DNA of 64,000 nt from Amycolatopsis rifamycinica (GCF_000695625.1 NZ_JMQI01000062.1:248001-312000); one strand, 5' to 3'; counted from the first letter of the stretch, positions 8,843 to 17,456 are shown. Program-made: numbers and translations. The notes: generated by a model from the letters alone, not told the origin.

Positions 8843-10333
8843 ATGTCGCCGATCAGATCCATTCTGGCTGTCGTTCTGCTGGCCGCGCTCGTCGTGCCGC
8901 CCGGCCCGGCCGTGGCCGCGGACGCGGTGACACCGGGACCGGTGTGCGATCACCAGCCGCTCGTCAACACGACCGCTCCCGCGGGTGCGGTCACCGTCGA
9001 CGCCGCGGTGCCCGGCGACCTCTACCGCAAGTCGCAGGAGTCCCCGCCCGGCACGACGTTCTGGCTGCCCGCGGGCACGCACAAGCTCGCGGCGGACCCG
9101 TTCGGGCAGGTCATCCCGAAGGACGGCGACGTCTACCTCGGCGCGCCCGGCGCGGTGCTCGACGGGCAGGGCATCAACCGCGCGGCCTTCACCCAGCAGG
9201 CGAAGGACGTCGTCATCCGCGGGCTCACCATCCAGAACTTCGTCGCCCCGCAGGACCAGGGCGTGGTGAACCACGATTCCGGCGAGCATTGGATCATCGA
9301 AAACACCACCGTGCAGAACAACAAAGGCGCGGGAATCATGGCCGGCGCCCGCCAGGAGGTGCGGCACAGCTGCCTGCGTGACAACGGCCAGTACGGCATG
9401 AACGCCTACCGGTCGGACAGCACGATCACCGCGCTGATCGTCGAGGGCAACGAGATCGCGGGAAACAACACCGACGACTGGGAAACGCGCAGCCCGGGGT
9501 GCGGGTGCAGCGGCGGGGTCAAGTTCTGGGTGGTCGACAAGGCCGACGTCCGCGGCAACTGGATCCACCACAACCACGGCGCCGGGCTCTGGGCCGACAC
9601 CGACAACAACGACTTCCTGATCGAGAACAACCTCATCGAGGACAACGACGCCGAGGCGCTGTTCTACGAAATCAGCTACAACCTCGTCTTCCGCGACAAC
9701 GTGCTGCGGCGCAACAGCCTGGTCGCGGGCAAGCGCCGCGGCGACCGCGGCGACAACTTCCCGGTGGCGAGCGTGTACCTGTCCGAGTCGGGCGGGGATT
9801 CGCGGGTGCCGGCCCGGACCCACCTCATCGACATCTACGACAACACCTTCGAGGACAACTGGTCCGGCGTCACCGCCTGGGAGAACGCCGACCGGTTCTG
9901 CAACAGCCCGGCCAACACCTCGATCAACACCTGCACCAAGCTCGTCGCCGACCGGACGCAGTGCTCGGCCCCCGGCATCGAGTCCCCGCCGCTGTACGAC
10001 GACTGCCGCTGGAAGACCCAGCTGGTCGAGGTGCACGACAACACGTTCCGCTTCGACCCGGCCCGCGTCGGCTGCACGAACGGCAACTGCGGCAAGATGG
10101 CGCTGCTGTCCAACTGGGGGACGTACCCGTCCTGGTCGCCGTACCAGGGCAAAGTCGTCCAGGACGCCATCACCCACGACCAGGGCAACTACTGGTTCAG
10201 CAACGCCTACTACGGGCCGTGGAAGTTCGTCGCGGGCGACACGTCCCGGATCCTGACGGCCGAGCAGTGGCAGTCGACCCCGTGGGATCAGGACAATTGC
10301 GCGTCCTTCGACGACGTGATGCCGCACTGCTGA
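8843..10333 (+). CDS. Secreted right-handed parallel beta-helix protein
   Basis: 496 residues with an N-terminal signal peptide (SILAVVLLAALVV, cleavage near AVAA). The body has repeated beta-helix coils of the pectate-lyase/NosD type: DVVIRGLTIQNF, HWIIENTTVQNN, LIVEGNEIAGN, DVRGNWIHHN and FLIENNLIEDND. Paired cysteines (CGCSGG; several in the C-terminal third) suggest disulfides outside the cell. Such folds serve as polysaccharide lyases, epimerases or adhesins; the substrate cannot be assigned. It overlaps the convergent minus-strand gene by 46 nt at the 3' end. Confidence 0.8.
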   Translation: MSPIRSILAVVLLAALVVPPGPAVAADAVTPGPVCDHQPLVNTTAPAGAVTVDAAVPGDLYRKSQESPPGTTFWLPAGTHKLAADPFGQVIPKDGDVYLGAPGAVLDGQGINRAAFTQQAKDVVIRGLTIQNFVAPQDQGVVNHDSGEHWIIENTTVQNNKGAGIMAGARQEVRHSCLRDNGQYGMNAYRSDSTITALIVEGNEIAGNNTDDWETRSPGCGCSGGVKFWVVDKADVRGNWIHHNHGAGLWADTDNNDFLIENNLIEDNDAEALFYEISYNLVFRDNVLRRNSLVAGKRRGDRGDNFPVASVYLSESGGDSRVPARTHLIDIYDNTFEDNWSGVTAWENADRFCNSPANTSINTCTKLVADRTQCSAPGIESPPLYDDCRWKTQLVEVHDNTFRFDPARVGCTNGNCGKMALLSNWGTYPSWSPYQGKVVQDAITHDQGNYWFSNAYYGPWKFVAGDTSRILTAEQWQSTPWDQDNCASFDDVMPHC

Positions 10334-10821
10334 GCGGTCAGCAGGCCCAGCACCGCGGCGGACTTCGCCTCGTCGAGGAACCGCAGGCCCATGAAGTTGT
10401 CCCCGGCGGTGAAGCCGGGCAGGGCCCAGATCGCCTCGTAGGGCAGCTCGACGCGCCGGTAGCGGCGCAGGCTGTAGACGTTGCTGAACACGCACTTGCC
10501 CGGGTCCGGGGTCCAGAGCCGGCGGGCGAAGGCGGGGTTGCGGAACCCGTGCCCCACCTCCGCCGTCACCTGGACGTGCCTGCGGCCGGTGAAGAGCACG
10601 ACGTCGCCGGTGGTCACGGTGTCCATCCGGCGGTCGTACTTGTCCTTGGCGCCCCAGAACCGGGCCCGCCCGCCCGGGTGCAGGGTGTTCAGGCGGGCCA
10701 GGTCGGCGGGGTCGAGCAGTTCGGCGAACTCGCGGAAAGCCACCGTCCGGTCGAGGGACACCGCGCCGTAGCGGCGGGCGTCCCGGGTGCCGTAGGCGGG
10801 CTGGACGAAGACCTGGACCAC
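10288..10821 (-). CDS. Stand-alone EVE/PUA-like domain protein, function unknown
   Basis: 177 residues, no signal peptide. The central part (GDVVLFTGRRHVQVTAEV, then GHGFRNPAFARRLW and a final GDNFMGLRFL) resembles the EVE/PUA-like fold found in modified-base readers and in N-terminal domains of some restriction proteins. The N-terminal 50 residues are not recognised. The last 15 codons overlap the tail of the beta-helix gene on the other strand. Assignment is by pattern only; an unrelated small beta-barrel protein is possible. Confidence 0.5.
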   Translation of the reverse strand: MVQVFVQPAYGTRDARRYGAVSLDRTVAFREFAELLDPADLARLNTLHPGGRARFWGAKDKYDRRMDTVTTGDVVLFTGRRHVQVTAEVGHGFRNPAFARRLWTPDPGKCVFSNVYSLRRYRRVELPYEAIWALPGFTAGDNFMGLRFLDEAKSAAVLGLLTAQQCGITSSKDAQLS

Positions 10822-10836
10822 GCCGGGAACGGTAGC

Positions 10837-12252
10837 TCAGCCGCCGTGGGTGCGGTCGCTCTGGTAGTCGGTGTAGGTGTACGGGTTGTCGAGGACCTTG
10901 GTTTCCGGGACGTCGGGGTTCATCCCCTGCCGCCACGCCTCCTCCCCCAGCTGCCCCCGCAGGTACTCCACCGTCTCCTCGACGCGCCGCCGGACCGCCG
11001 GCAGGTCGGCGCCGACCAGGCGGCCGTCGCGCTTGACGATCCGGCCGCCGACCAGCACGGTGTGGACGTCGGCGCGCTGGGCCTGGAAGGCCACGTGGCC
11101 GTAGGGGTGCAGCACCGGGAACGACACCGGCGAGGCGTCGTTCTTCAGCAGCACGACGTCGGCCTTCTTGCCGGCTTCGAGGCTGCCGAGGTCCGAACGC
11201 CCGAGAGCGGCGGCGCCGCCGCGGGTCGCCCACTCCACCACCTGTTCGGCGCGCAGCGCCGCGTGCGTCACGGTTTCGCCCTTGGCGTGGGCTTCCAGGT
11301 GCTCCCGCGACCGGTCGGCGCCCAGGGTGGCGCGCATGGCGGAGAACAGGTCGCCGCTCCACCACACCGAGGTGTCCATCGACAGTGACACCGGGATGCC
11401 GTACTTGCGCAGCGCCCAGGTGGGCGGGTAACCCTGGCCGGCGCTCTGCTCGCTTTCGGTCGACACCGACACCGACCCGCCGGTCGCGGCGATGCGGTGG
11501 TAGGAGTCCGCCGACAGTGACGCGCCGTGGACGTAGATCGTCTCGGGCGTCATGAACCCGTGGTCGTACATCAGCCGGATGCCGTCGTCGCCGGTGGCGC
11601 CCCAGACGCCGGCGTGCGTGGTCACCGGGACGCCGAGCTCGCGGGCCACCTCGAACGCCGGCTTCTCGGGGAACTCCGGGTCGCCGGTGACGTCGAAGGC
11701 GAGCTGGAAGCCGAGGTCGCCCCCGGTGCGCCGGGAGACGAAGTCGCGGAACTCCGGCGTGGCCGTCCAGTTCGCCGGGGCGTCCTGGATGTTGCCGTAG
11801 GCCAGCACGAACCGGCCGGGGACGGATTCGAGCGCGTCGGCCGCCGCGTCGGCGTGCGCGGTGGTCCGCAGGCCGTGGGACCAGTCGACGGTGGTCGTGA
11901 CCCCGGCCTCCAGGGCTTCCCACGCGCCGAGCAGGTTACCCGCGTAAATGTCCTCAGGCCGGAACACCTTGCCCCATTCGAGGTAGTACCAGACGAAGTA
12001 CTGGGTCAGGGTCCAGTCGGCGCCGTAGCCGCGCATGGCCGTCTGCCAGAGGTGGCGGTGGGTGTCGATCATCCCCGGCATGACGATGCCGCCGGAGGCG
12101 TCGATCTCGGTCGTGCCCGCCGGGACCGCCAGCGCCGGTCCGATCGCGGTGATGCGGTCGCCTTCGACCAGGACGTCTTCGCCGGGCAGGACGCGGCGGG
12201 CGTCGTCGAGGGTCAGCACCGTGCCACCCCGCAGGACGATCGATCCGGACAT
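10837..12252 (-). CDS. Amidohydrolase/deaminase of the ATZ/TRZ-SAH deaminase group
   Basis: 471 residues from ATG 12252, with GGGAGG 6 nt upstream. N-terminal beta-sandwich (SIVLRGGTVLTLDD), then metal site DTHRHLW (HxH at about 65-67), later THAG, YVHGASL and SMDTS, matching the HxH-His-His-Asp set of subtype III amidohydrolases. Related enzymes remove amine or chloride groups from s-triazines, cytosine, guanine or SAH; the substrate is not determinable. It diverges from the IclR gene and shares with it a region carrying a GTCCG-N5-CGGAC palindrome (12285-12299), which also occurs before the CoA-transferase gene. It is therefore probably part of the same catabolic regulon. Confidence 0.85.
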   Translation of the reverse strand: MSGSIVLRGGTVLTLDDARRVLPGEDVLVEGDRITAIGPALAVPAGTTEIDASGGIVMPGMIDTHRHLWQTAMRGYGADWTLTQYFVWYYLEWGKVFRPEDIYAGNLLGAWEALEAGVTTTVDWSHGLRTTAHADAAADALESVPGRFVLAYGNIQDAPANWTATPEFRDFVSRRTGGDLGFQLAFDVTGDPEFPEKPAFEVARELGVPVTTHAGVWGATGDDGIRLMYDHGFMTPETIYVHGASLSADSYHRIAATGGSVSVSTESEQSAGQGYPPTWALRKYGIPVSLSMDTSVWWSGDLFSAMRATLGADRSREHLEAHAKGETVTHAALRAEQVVEWATRGGAAALGRSDLGSLEAGKKADVVLLKNDASPVSFPVLHPYGHVAFQAQRADVHTVLVGGRIVKRDGRLVGADLPAVRRRVEETVEYLRGQLGEEAWRQGMNPDVPETKVLDNPYTYTDYQSDRTHGG

Positions 12253-12284
12253 GACTGCCTCCCATTGCGACACTGCGTACACTT

Positions 12285-12299
12285 GTCCGCTGTACGGAC
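12285..12299. promoter_or_regulatory. Palindromic operator GTCCG-N5-CGGAC in the amidohydrolase/IclR divergent region
   Basis: GTCCG and CGGAC arms separated by five bases, 33 nt upstream of the amidohydrolase start and about 95 nt upstream of the IclR start. The same arms and spacing recur at 13298-13312 before the CoA-transferase operon, both followed by A. The likely ligand is the IclR protein encoded between the two sites (inference). Confidence 0.65.
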
Positions 12300-12394
12300 A
12301 CTTGACGGGTGCCGCCACTTTCGTCCAGTGCCGAGCCGGTGTCAATCCCCGCCGCTACGCTGCCCGGGAGGACCACAGCAGAGGGAGGTCGCGC

Positions 12395-13207
12395 ATGCCA
12401 CGCGAGGGAACCGGTCCCGACTTCATCGAGGCGCTGGCCCGCGGGCTCGAGGTGATCACGGCGTTCCGGCCCGGCCGGCGGTCGATGACGCTGGCCGACG
12501 TCGCCACCGCCACCGGCCTGGCGCGCCCGACCGCGCGCCGCATCCTGCTGACCCTCGAGGAGCTCGGCTACGTCCGCACCGACGGGCGCGACTACTCCCT
12601 GACGCCGCGGGTGCTCGACCTCGGCGTCGCCTACGTGCACTCCACCGGCCTGTGGGACGTGGCCCGTCCGCACCTGGAGCGGCTGGTCGCGCGCACGAAC
12701 GAGTCCTGTTCGATCGCCCAGCTCGACGGCTCCGACATCGTCTACGTCGCCCGGGTCGCGGTGCCGAAGATCGTCGGCCTGAGCGTGCAGATCGGAACCC
12801 GCTTCCCGGCCCTGCCGACGTCGCTGGGGAAGGTGCAGCTCGCGGCGCTGCCGCCGGACGAGCTGGAGGCGGTACTGGCCGAGCCGACCCGCTCGGGGCT
12901 GGTGCCCCGCTGGCAGCCCGGCCGCGCCGAGCGGGACGCCGAGCTGCGCGAGGTCCGCGCCCGCGGCTGGGCGCTGACCGACGAGCAGCTCGCACTGGGC
13001 ATCCGCTCGGTGGCCGCGCCGCTGCGCGACGGCGCCGGCCGGGTGATCGCCGGGGTCAACGTCAACTGCCACGCCGCCGAGACCCCGGTCGAGCGGCTGC
13101 TGGAGCACCACCTGCCGCTGCTGCTGCAGACGGCCGGGGACATCAGCGCCGACTTCGCCCGCCTCGGCACCGTCCCCCACGTGGTCGTGAGCGGTAAGGC
13201 GGGTTAG
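12395..13207 (+). CDS. IclR family transcriptional regulator (PcaR/PobR-like)
   Basis: 270 residues from ATG 12395 after a GAGGGAGG site. The N-terminal winged helix (FIEALARGLEVITAF, then MTLADVATATGLARPTARR) is followed by the IclR effector domain, with TNESCSIAQLDGSDIVYVAR and LPTSLGKVQLA. The opening resembles regulators of protocatechuate and p-hydroxybenzoate genes (PcaR/PcaU/PobR subgroup). It lies between the amidohydrolase (divergent) and the operon with the CoA-transferase, lyase-like and intradiol dioxygenase genes. A matching palindrome stands at both flanking promoters, so it very likely controls this cassette in response to an aromatic-derived ligand. Confidence 0.88.
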   Translation: MPREGTGPDFIEALARGLEVITAFRPGRRSMTLADVATATGLARPTARRILLTLEELGYVRTDGRDYSLTPRVLDLGVAYVHSTGLWDVARPHLERLVARTNESCSIAQLDGSDIVYVARVAVPKIVGLSVQIGTRFPALPTSLGKVQLAALPPDELEAVLAEPTRSGLVPRWQPGRAERDAELREVRARGWALTDEQLALGIRSVAAPLRDGAGRVIAGVNVNCHAAETPVERLLEHHLPLLLQTAGDISADFARLGTVPHVVVSGKAG

Positions 13208-13288
13208 CACCGGCCTCACCGCTCGCGACCGCCGCGGCGGGCTCGCGAGCGGCGCCTTGACCGCGGGCCGGACCCTGCCGCAGACTGG

Positions 13289-13312
13289 CGGACAAGAGTC
13301 CGTCTGACGGAC
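13289..13312. promoter_or_regulatory. Operator with three alternating CGGAC/GTCCG half-sites before the CoA-transferase operon
   Basis: CGGAC at 13289-13293, GTCCG at 13298-13302 and CGGAC at 13308-13312. The last two form the same GTCCG-N5-CGGAC palindrome seen at 12285-12299. It sits 20-43 nt upstream of the TTG start, where a repressor would block transcription initiation. Confidence 0.65.
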
Positions 13313-13331
13313 AGAAGGTGAGGACCTGGTC

Positions 13332-14489
13332 TTGGAACCCCCCACCGGCCCGCTGTCCGGGTTGCTGGTCGCCGACTTCTCCCGGGTGCTGGCCGGCCCG
13401 TACGCCACGATGCTCCTGGCCGACATGGGCGCCGACGTCGTGAAGGTCGAGGGCCCGCAGGGCGACGAGACGCGCACCTGGATGCCACCGGTGCGCGGGG
13501 ACGTCTCGACCTACTACCTCGGCGTCAACCGCGGGAAGCGGTCCATCGCACTGGACCTGCGCGACGAGGCCGACGCCGTCGTCGCCCGCGAACTGGCGGC
13601 CCGCGCGGACGTGCTGATCGAGAACTTCAAGCCGGGCGGGCTGGCCAAGTACGGCCTGGACTACGAGACGGTCCGCCGGGCCAACCCCGGCAGCGTCTAC
13701 GCCTCGATCAGCGGGTTCGGGGCCGGCGAAGGCGCGCACGTGCCCGGGTACGACCTGATGGTGCAGGCGATCTCGGGACTGATGAGCCTGACCGGCGACC
13801 CGGACGGCCCGCCGTACCGGGCCGGGATCTCGGTCTTCGACGTCATGGCGGGCAACCACGCGGTGATCGGCATCCTGGCCGCGCTGCGGCACCGCGACGC
13901 GACCGGCGCCGGCCAGCACGTCGAGGTCAACCTGCTGTCCTCGGCGCTGACCGGGCTGGTCAACCACAGCTCGGCCTACGCCGCCGGCGGCGTGGTGCCG
14001 TACCGGATGGGCAACGCCCACCCGAGCGTGTTCCCCTACGAACCGCTGCCGACCGCCGACGCCGACCTCATCGTGGCGGCGGCCAACGACGGGCAGTTCC
14101 GCCGGCTGTGCGAGGTCCTCGACCTGCCCGGCGTCCCGGACGACCCGCGGTTCGCCCGCAACGCCGACCGCACGAAGAACCGCGAGGAGCTCCGGCCGAT
14201 CCTGGTCGAGCGGCTGGCGAAACGCGGGGCGGTGGACTGGTTCGACGCGCTGACGAAGGTCGGTGTCCCCTGTGGACCGATCAACACGATCGACGGCGGG
14301 TTCGCGATGGCCGAACGGTTCGGGCTGGATCCGATCGTCGAGGTCGGCGAGGGCGACCGCGCGGTCCCGACCACCCGCCACCCCATCCGGTTCTCCGCGA
14401 CCCCGGCCGGCTACCGGCTCCCGCCGCCGGAGCTCGACGAACACGGTGCCGAGCTGCGGGCGTGGCTGACGGAGGCCGTCGATGGCTGA
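13332..14489 (+). CDS. CaiB/BaiF class III CoA-transferase
   Basis: 385 residues from a TTG at 13332 with AGGA about 7 nt upstream. Family features: LVADFSRVLAGPYATMLLADMGADVVKVE at the N-terminus, then RGKRSIALDL, and GYDLMVQAISGLMSLTG, which contains the Asp that forms the mixed anhydride in this class; FDVMAGNHA and GVPCGPI follow. It moves CoA from a donor thioester to a carboxylic acid. The next gene (citrate-synthase fold) overlaps by 8 nt, so the pair may activate and then cleave a substituted dicarboxylate or tricarboxylate. Substrate unknown. Confidence 0.87.
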   Translation: MEPPTGPLSGLLVADFSRVLAGPYATMLLADMGADVVKVEGPQGDETRTWMPPVRGDVSTYYLGVNRGKRSIALDLRDEADAVVARELAARADVLIENFKPGGLAKYGLDYETVRRANPGSVYASISGFGAGEGAHVPGYDLMVQAISGLMSLTGDPDGPPYRAGISVFDVMAGNHAVIGILAALRHRDATGAGQHVEVNLLSSALTGLVNHSSAYAAGGVVPYRMGNAHPSVFPYEPLPTADADLIVAAANDGQFRRLCEVLDLPGVPDDPRFARNADRTKNREELRPILVERLAKRGAVDWFDALTKVGVPCGPINTIDGGFAMAERFGLDPIVEVGEGDRAVPTTRHPIRFSATPAGYRLPPPELDEHGAELRAWLTEAVDG

Positions 14490-15276
14490 CCCCGTCTACG
14501 AAACCGCCCTCGGCGCGTCCACCAAGGACAAGATCACGCTGCTCGGGCAGGACCTGGCCGAAGACGTGATGGGCACGGTCGGGTTCGGCGAGCTCGCGTT
14601 CTGGCTGGCGACGCAACGGCGTCCGTCCCCCGGCGAGACCCGGGTCTTCGAGGCGGTGCTGGCCGCGCTGGCCGACCACGGCTTCACCCCGACCGCGATC
14701 GTCACGCGGCTGACCTGGCTGTCCGCACCGGACTCGGTCCAGGGCGCCCTGGCGGCCGGCCTGCTGGGTGGCGGGTCGCGCTTCCTCGGCGTCACCGAGG
14801 ACTGCGGCCGGTTCCTGCACGACGTCCTCACCGCAGCCGGCGAGCCGCCGTCGGACGAGGCCGGGTGGGACGCCCTCGCGCTCGAAACCGTCGAAAAGCG
14901 CCGTGCCGAGCGGAAGTTCGTCCCCGGGCTCGGGCACCACGTGCACAAGGACGGCGACCCGCGCACCCCGCGGCTGTTCGCGATCGCCGCCGAAGAGGGG
15001 CTGCGCGGCCCGCACCTGGAGCTGTTCGCGGCGATCGGCCGGGTGCACCCGCGGGTGCTGGGCAAGACGCTGCCGCTCAACGGGGCCGGGGTCTGCGGCG
15101 CCGCGCTCGCCGACCTCGGGCTGCCGCTGGAGCTGCTGCGCGGGTTCGCGCTGCTGGCCCGGACCGCCGGGCTGATCGGCCAGCTCGCCGAGGAACTGCG
15201 CCACCCCGTCGCCAACGACGTCTTCTTGTCGGTCGACCTCAACAACCGGTCGGTCCCGCCGGATCCGCACGCGTGA
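14482..15276 (+). CDS. Citryl-CoA lyase/citrate synthase-fold protein
   Basis: 264 residues, shorter than true citrate synthases (about 370-430), as is typical for citryl-CoA-lyase-annotated proteins. Visible motifs: LGQDLAEDVMGTVGFGELAFWL, FVPGLGHHVHKDGDPRTPRLF (His and Asp of the active site) and GAGVCGAALADLGLP. Such enzymes cleave or form a C-C bond between acetyl-CoA and a keto acid. Overlap with the upstream CoA-transferase indicates tight coupling. Together they suggest activation to a CoA ester followed by retro-Claisen or aldol cleavage of a downstream product of ring fission; this is inference. Confidence 0.78.
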   Translation: MADPVYETALGASTKDKITLLGQDLAEDVMGTVGFGELAFWLATQRRPSPGETRVFEAVLAALADHGFTPTAIVTRLTWLSAPDSVQGALAAGLLGGGSRFLGVTEDCGRFLHDVLTAAGEPPSDEAGWDALALETVEKRRAERKFVPGLGHHVHKDGDPRTPRLFAIAAEEGLRGPHLELFAAIGRVHPRVLGKTLPLNGAGVCGAALADLGLPLELLRGFALLARTAGLIGQLAEELRHPVANDVFLSVDLNNRSVPPDPHA

Positions 15277-15287
15277 AAGGAACGCCG

Positions 15288-16148
15288 ATGCAGCTGGTCA
15301 CCGAGGACAACATCACCGAGCTCGCCGCGCAGCGCTGGGCGAGCGCGCACGACCCGCGGACGGCCGAGGTGATGGCCGCGCTCGTGCGGCACCTGCACGC
15401 CTTCGCCCGCGAAGTGCGGCTGAGCGAAGCCGAGTGGATGGCCGCGATGCGGTGGCTGACCGAGACCGGGCGGATCAGCAACGAAAAGCGCGAGGAGTTC
15501 ATCCTCGCCTCCGACGTGCTCGGCCTGAGCATGCTGGTGGTGCAGATGAACCACGCCTTCGACCCGAAGGCGACCCCGGCCACCGTGCTCGGCCCGTTCC
15601 ACATCGACGGCTCGCCGGAGAAGGAGTTCGGCGGCGACATGTCCGACGGCCTGCCCGGTACGCCGCTCTACCTCACCGGCACGGTCCGCGGCCTGGACGG
15701 CTTCCCCGTCGTCGGCGCGGTCCTCGACGTGTGGCAGGCCGACGAGGAGGGCGCGTACGAGTCGCAGATCCCCGACGTCGACGAGGCCCGGCTGCGCGCG
15801 AAGTACACCAGCCGCGCCGACGGGACCTACTGCGTGCGGACCATCGCGCCGAAGGGGTACTCGATCCCGATGGACGGCCCGGTCGGCGAACTCGTCCGCG
15901 GCACCGACATCAGCCACTTCCGCCCCGCCCACGTGCACTTCCTGATCAACGCCGCCGGCTACGAGCCGCTGATCACGCACCTGTTCGAGGAGGGGGCGCA
16001 GTACCTCGACAGCGACGTCGTGTTCGGCACGAAGCAGGAACTGGTGGTCGCCTTCGAGCCGCGTGACCCCGGGCCGACGCCCGACGGCGGCGAATCGGCA
16101 CGGCCGTGGCTCGAAGCCCGGTACGAATTCGTCCTCCAGCCGGTGTGA
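15288..16148 (+). CDS. Intradiol ring-cleavage dioxygenase (hydroxyquinol/catechol 1,2-dioxygenase type)
   Basis: 286 residues from ATG 15288 with AAGGA upstream. An N-terminal helical dioxygenase domain (residues about 1-100) precedes the catalytic beta-sandwich. Fe(III) ligands are recognisable: a Tyr in EGAYESQIPD, a Tyr in GYSIPMDGPVGEL, and the two His of FRPAHVHFLI. The GYxIPxDGPVG segment and length fit hydroxyquinol 1,2-dioxygenases at least as well as catechol enzymes. It would cleave a catechol or trihydroxybenzene between the hydroxyls, in the cytoplasm. It follows the CoA-transferase/lyase pair and precedes an oxidoreductase by 6 nt. Confidence 0.88.
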   Translation: MQLVTEDNITELAAQRWASAHDPRTAEVMAALVRHLHAFAREVRLSEAEWMAAMRWLTETGRISNEKREEFILASDVLGLSMLVVQMNHAFDPKATPATVLGPFHIDGSPEKEFGGDMSDGLPGTPLYLTGTVRGLDGFPVVGAVLDVWQADEEGAYESQIPDVDEARLRAKYTSRADGTYCVRTIAPKGYSIPMDGPVGELVRGTDISHFRPAHVHFLINAAGYEPLITHLFEEGAQYLDSDVVFGTKQELVVAFEPRDPGPTPDGGESARPWLEARYEFVLQPV

Positions 16149-16154
16149 CCACCG

Positions 16155-17090
16155 GTGCGCGCGGCGGAGATCCGCACGGCCGGGCAGCCCCCGGTGGTGA
16201 CCGGCCGGCCCGAGCCGGCACCCGGGCCCGGTGAGGTCGCCGTCCGCGTGACGGCGGCGCCGATCACCCCGCTCGACCTGCTGTGCGCGTCCGGCACGTC
16301 CTACTTCGGCGTGCCGGCCACCCCCTATGTGCCGGGAGTGCAGGGCGTCGGCCTGGTCGCGGGGAGTCCGGTCTGGTTCGCCACGACGGCGGGCATGCGA
16401 CCCGGGGACGGCAGCATGGCCGAGTGCGCCGTGGCCGCGTTGTCCGATGTGGTCCCCCTGCCGGAGGGCGCCGACCACGCGCTGGTCGCGGCGCTCGGGC
16501 TGTCGGCGGTGGCGGCGTGGATGTGCTTGACCGGCAAGGGAGAGCTCGCCGCGGGCGAGACCGTGCTGGTGCTCGGCGCGGGCGGGGTGGTCGGGCAGTC
16601 GGCCGTCCAGCTGGCGCGGGTGGCCGGAGCCGGGCGGGTGGTGGCGTGCGCCCGGTCGGAGGCCGCGCTGGCGCGGGCCCGCGAGCTCGGCGCGGACGGC
16701 ACGGTCCGGCTCGAGGACGGCGAAGACGCCGAGGCACTGGCCGAGCGGCTCGAAGCGGCGGCCGGCCCGGTCGACCTGGTCGTCGACCCCGTGTGCGGGC
16801 TCCCGGCCGCGGCGGCGCTGCGCTCCCTGCGGCCGGGCGGGCGGCTGGTCAACCTCGGCAGCGCGGCGGGCGAGGTGTGCGCGGTGCCGTCGGCGGTCCT
16901 GCGCAGCCGGTCGCTGCGCGTCCTCGGCTACACGAACAACGAGCTCACCGACGGCGAGCGCCGGGAAGCACTGCTGACGGTGGTGGTGCAGACGATGGCG
17001 GGGGCGCTCACGGCCGGCTACGAGCGTGTCCCGCTGCACGACGCGGCCCGGGCGTGGAGCAGCCCGGGCCGCGTCGTGCTGGTGCCCTGA
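16155..17090 (+). CDS. Medium-chain quinone oxidoreductase-like protein
   Basis: 311 residues from GTG 16155, 6 nt after the dioxygenase stop. GroES-like N-terminal domain (GEVAVRVTAAPITPLDLL), Rossmann domain with VLVLGAGGVVGQSAVQLA for NADPH binding, and no structural-zinc cysteine cluster, consistent with the QOR or enoyl-reductase branch. It could reduce a quinone or maleylacetate-like intermediate in the same catabolic pathway. Last gene of the operon, ended by a hairpin at 17104-17124. Confidence 0.83.
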   Translation: MRAAEIRTAGQPPVVTGRPEPAPGPGEVAVRVTAAPITPLDLLCASGTSYFGVPATPYVPGVQGVGLVAGSPVWFATTAGMRPGDGSMAECAVAALSDVVPLPEGADHALVAALGLSAVAAWMCLTGKGELAAGETVLVLGAGGVVGQSAVQLARVAGAGRVVACARSEAALARARELGADGTVRLEDGEDAEALAERLEAAAGPVDLVVDPVCGLPAAAALRSLRPGGRLVNLGSAAGEVCAVPSAVLRSRSLRVLGYTNNELTDGERREALLTVVVQTMAGALTAGYERVPLHDAARAWSSPGRVVLVP

Positions 17091-17103
17091 AGCGGGCTTC
17101 CGG

Positions 17104-17124
17104 CGGTGACCGCGGCGGTCACCG
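17104..17124. terminator. Hairpin between convergent genes
   Basis: 8-bp perfect stem (17104-17111 with 17117-17124) and a 5-nt loop, between the catabolic operon end (17090) and the 3' end of the small secreted-peptide gene. It probably works in both directions. Confidence 0.6.
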
Positions 17125-17286
17125 GCCCCCAGGGCCGGGTTTCGGCACGTCGCCGATGTAGGGACCGCCTCCGGCCCCGCCGACCGGCGCCGGGTCGCTC
17201 GAGGGGCCGCTCGCCGCGGACGCCACGGGGGCGAGCACGGCGAGCGCGGCCGCGGTGAGCAGAGCGGCGGCTACAGCACGTTTCAT
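17119..17286 (-). CDS. Small secreted peptide, unknown
   Basis: 55 residues from ATG 17286 with AAGGAG upstream. A full signal peptide (KRAVAAALLTAAALAVLAP) ends at ASA, leaving a Gly/Pro/Asp-rich mature peptide of about 30 residues (GGAGGGPYIGDVPKP). No cysteine and no known family. It diverges from the binding-protein/VWA module, with starts about 170 bp apart. Confidence 0.6.
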   Translation of the reverse strand: MKRAVAAALLTAAALAVLAPVASAASGPSSDPAPVGGAGGGPYIGDVPKPGPGGR

Positions 17287-17456
17287 GGGTGAGCTCCTTC
17301 GCGTTCCCCCGCATTCTGCGGGATCCGGCTTCCAAACCGCTTCCGCGCCCGGAATGCACGCCCGATGGTCCATTCGGTGCTATTCGGGCGTGTGCCGTGG
17401 TCGGTGTCCGCCGTCCTCTCGTTGAATGGCGGAGCACGCGTCCGGAGGGGGCTGGG

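Noticed and set aside
8732..11923. 1063-codon minus-strand frame across the beta-helix gene
   Set aside because: Shadow of the beta-helix, EVE-like and amidohydrolase genes; valine/arginine-rich without domains.
14496..17039. 847-codon minus-strand frame over the catabolic operon
   Set aside because: Antisense to four recognised enzyme genes.
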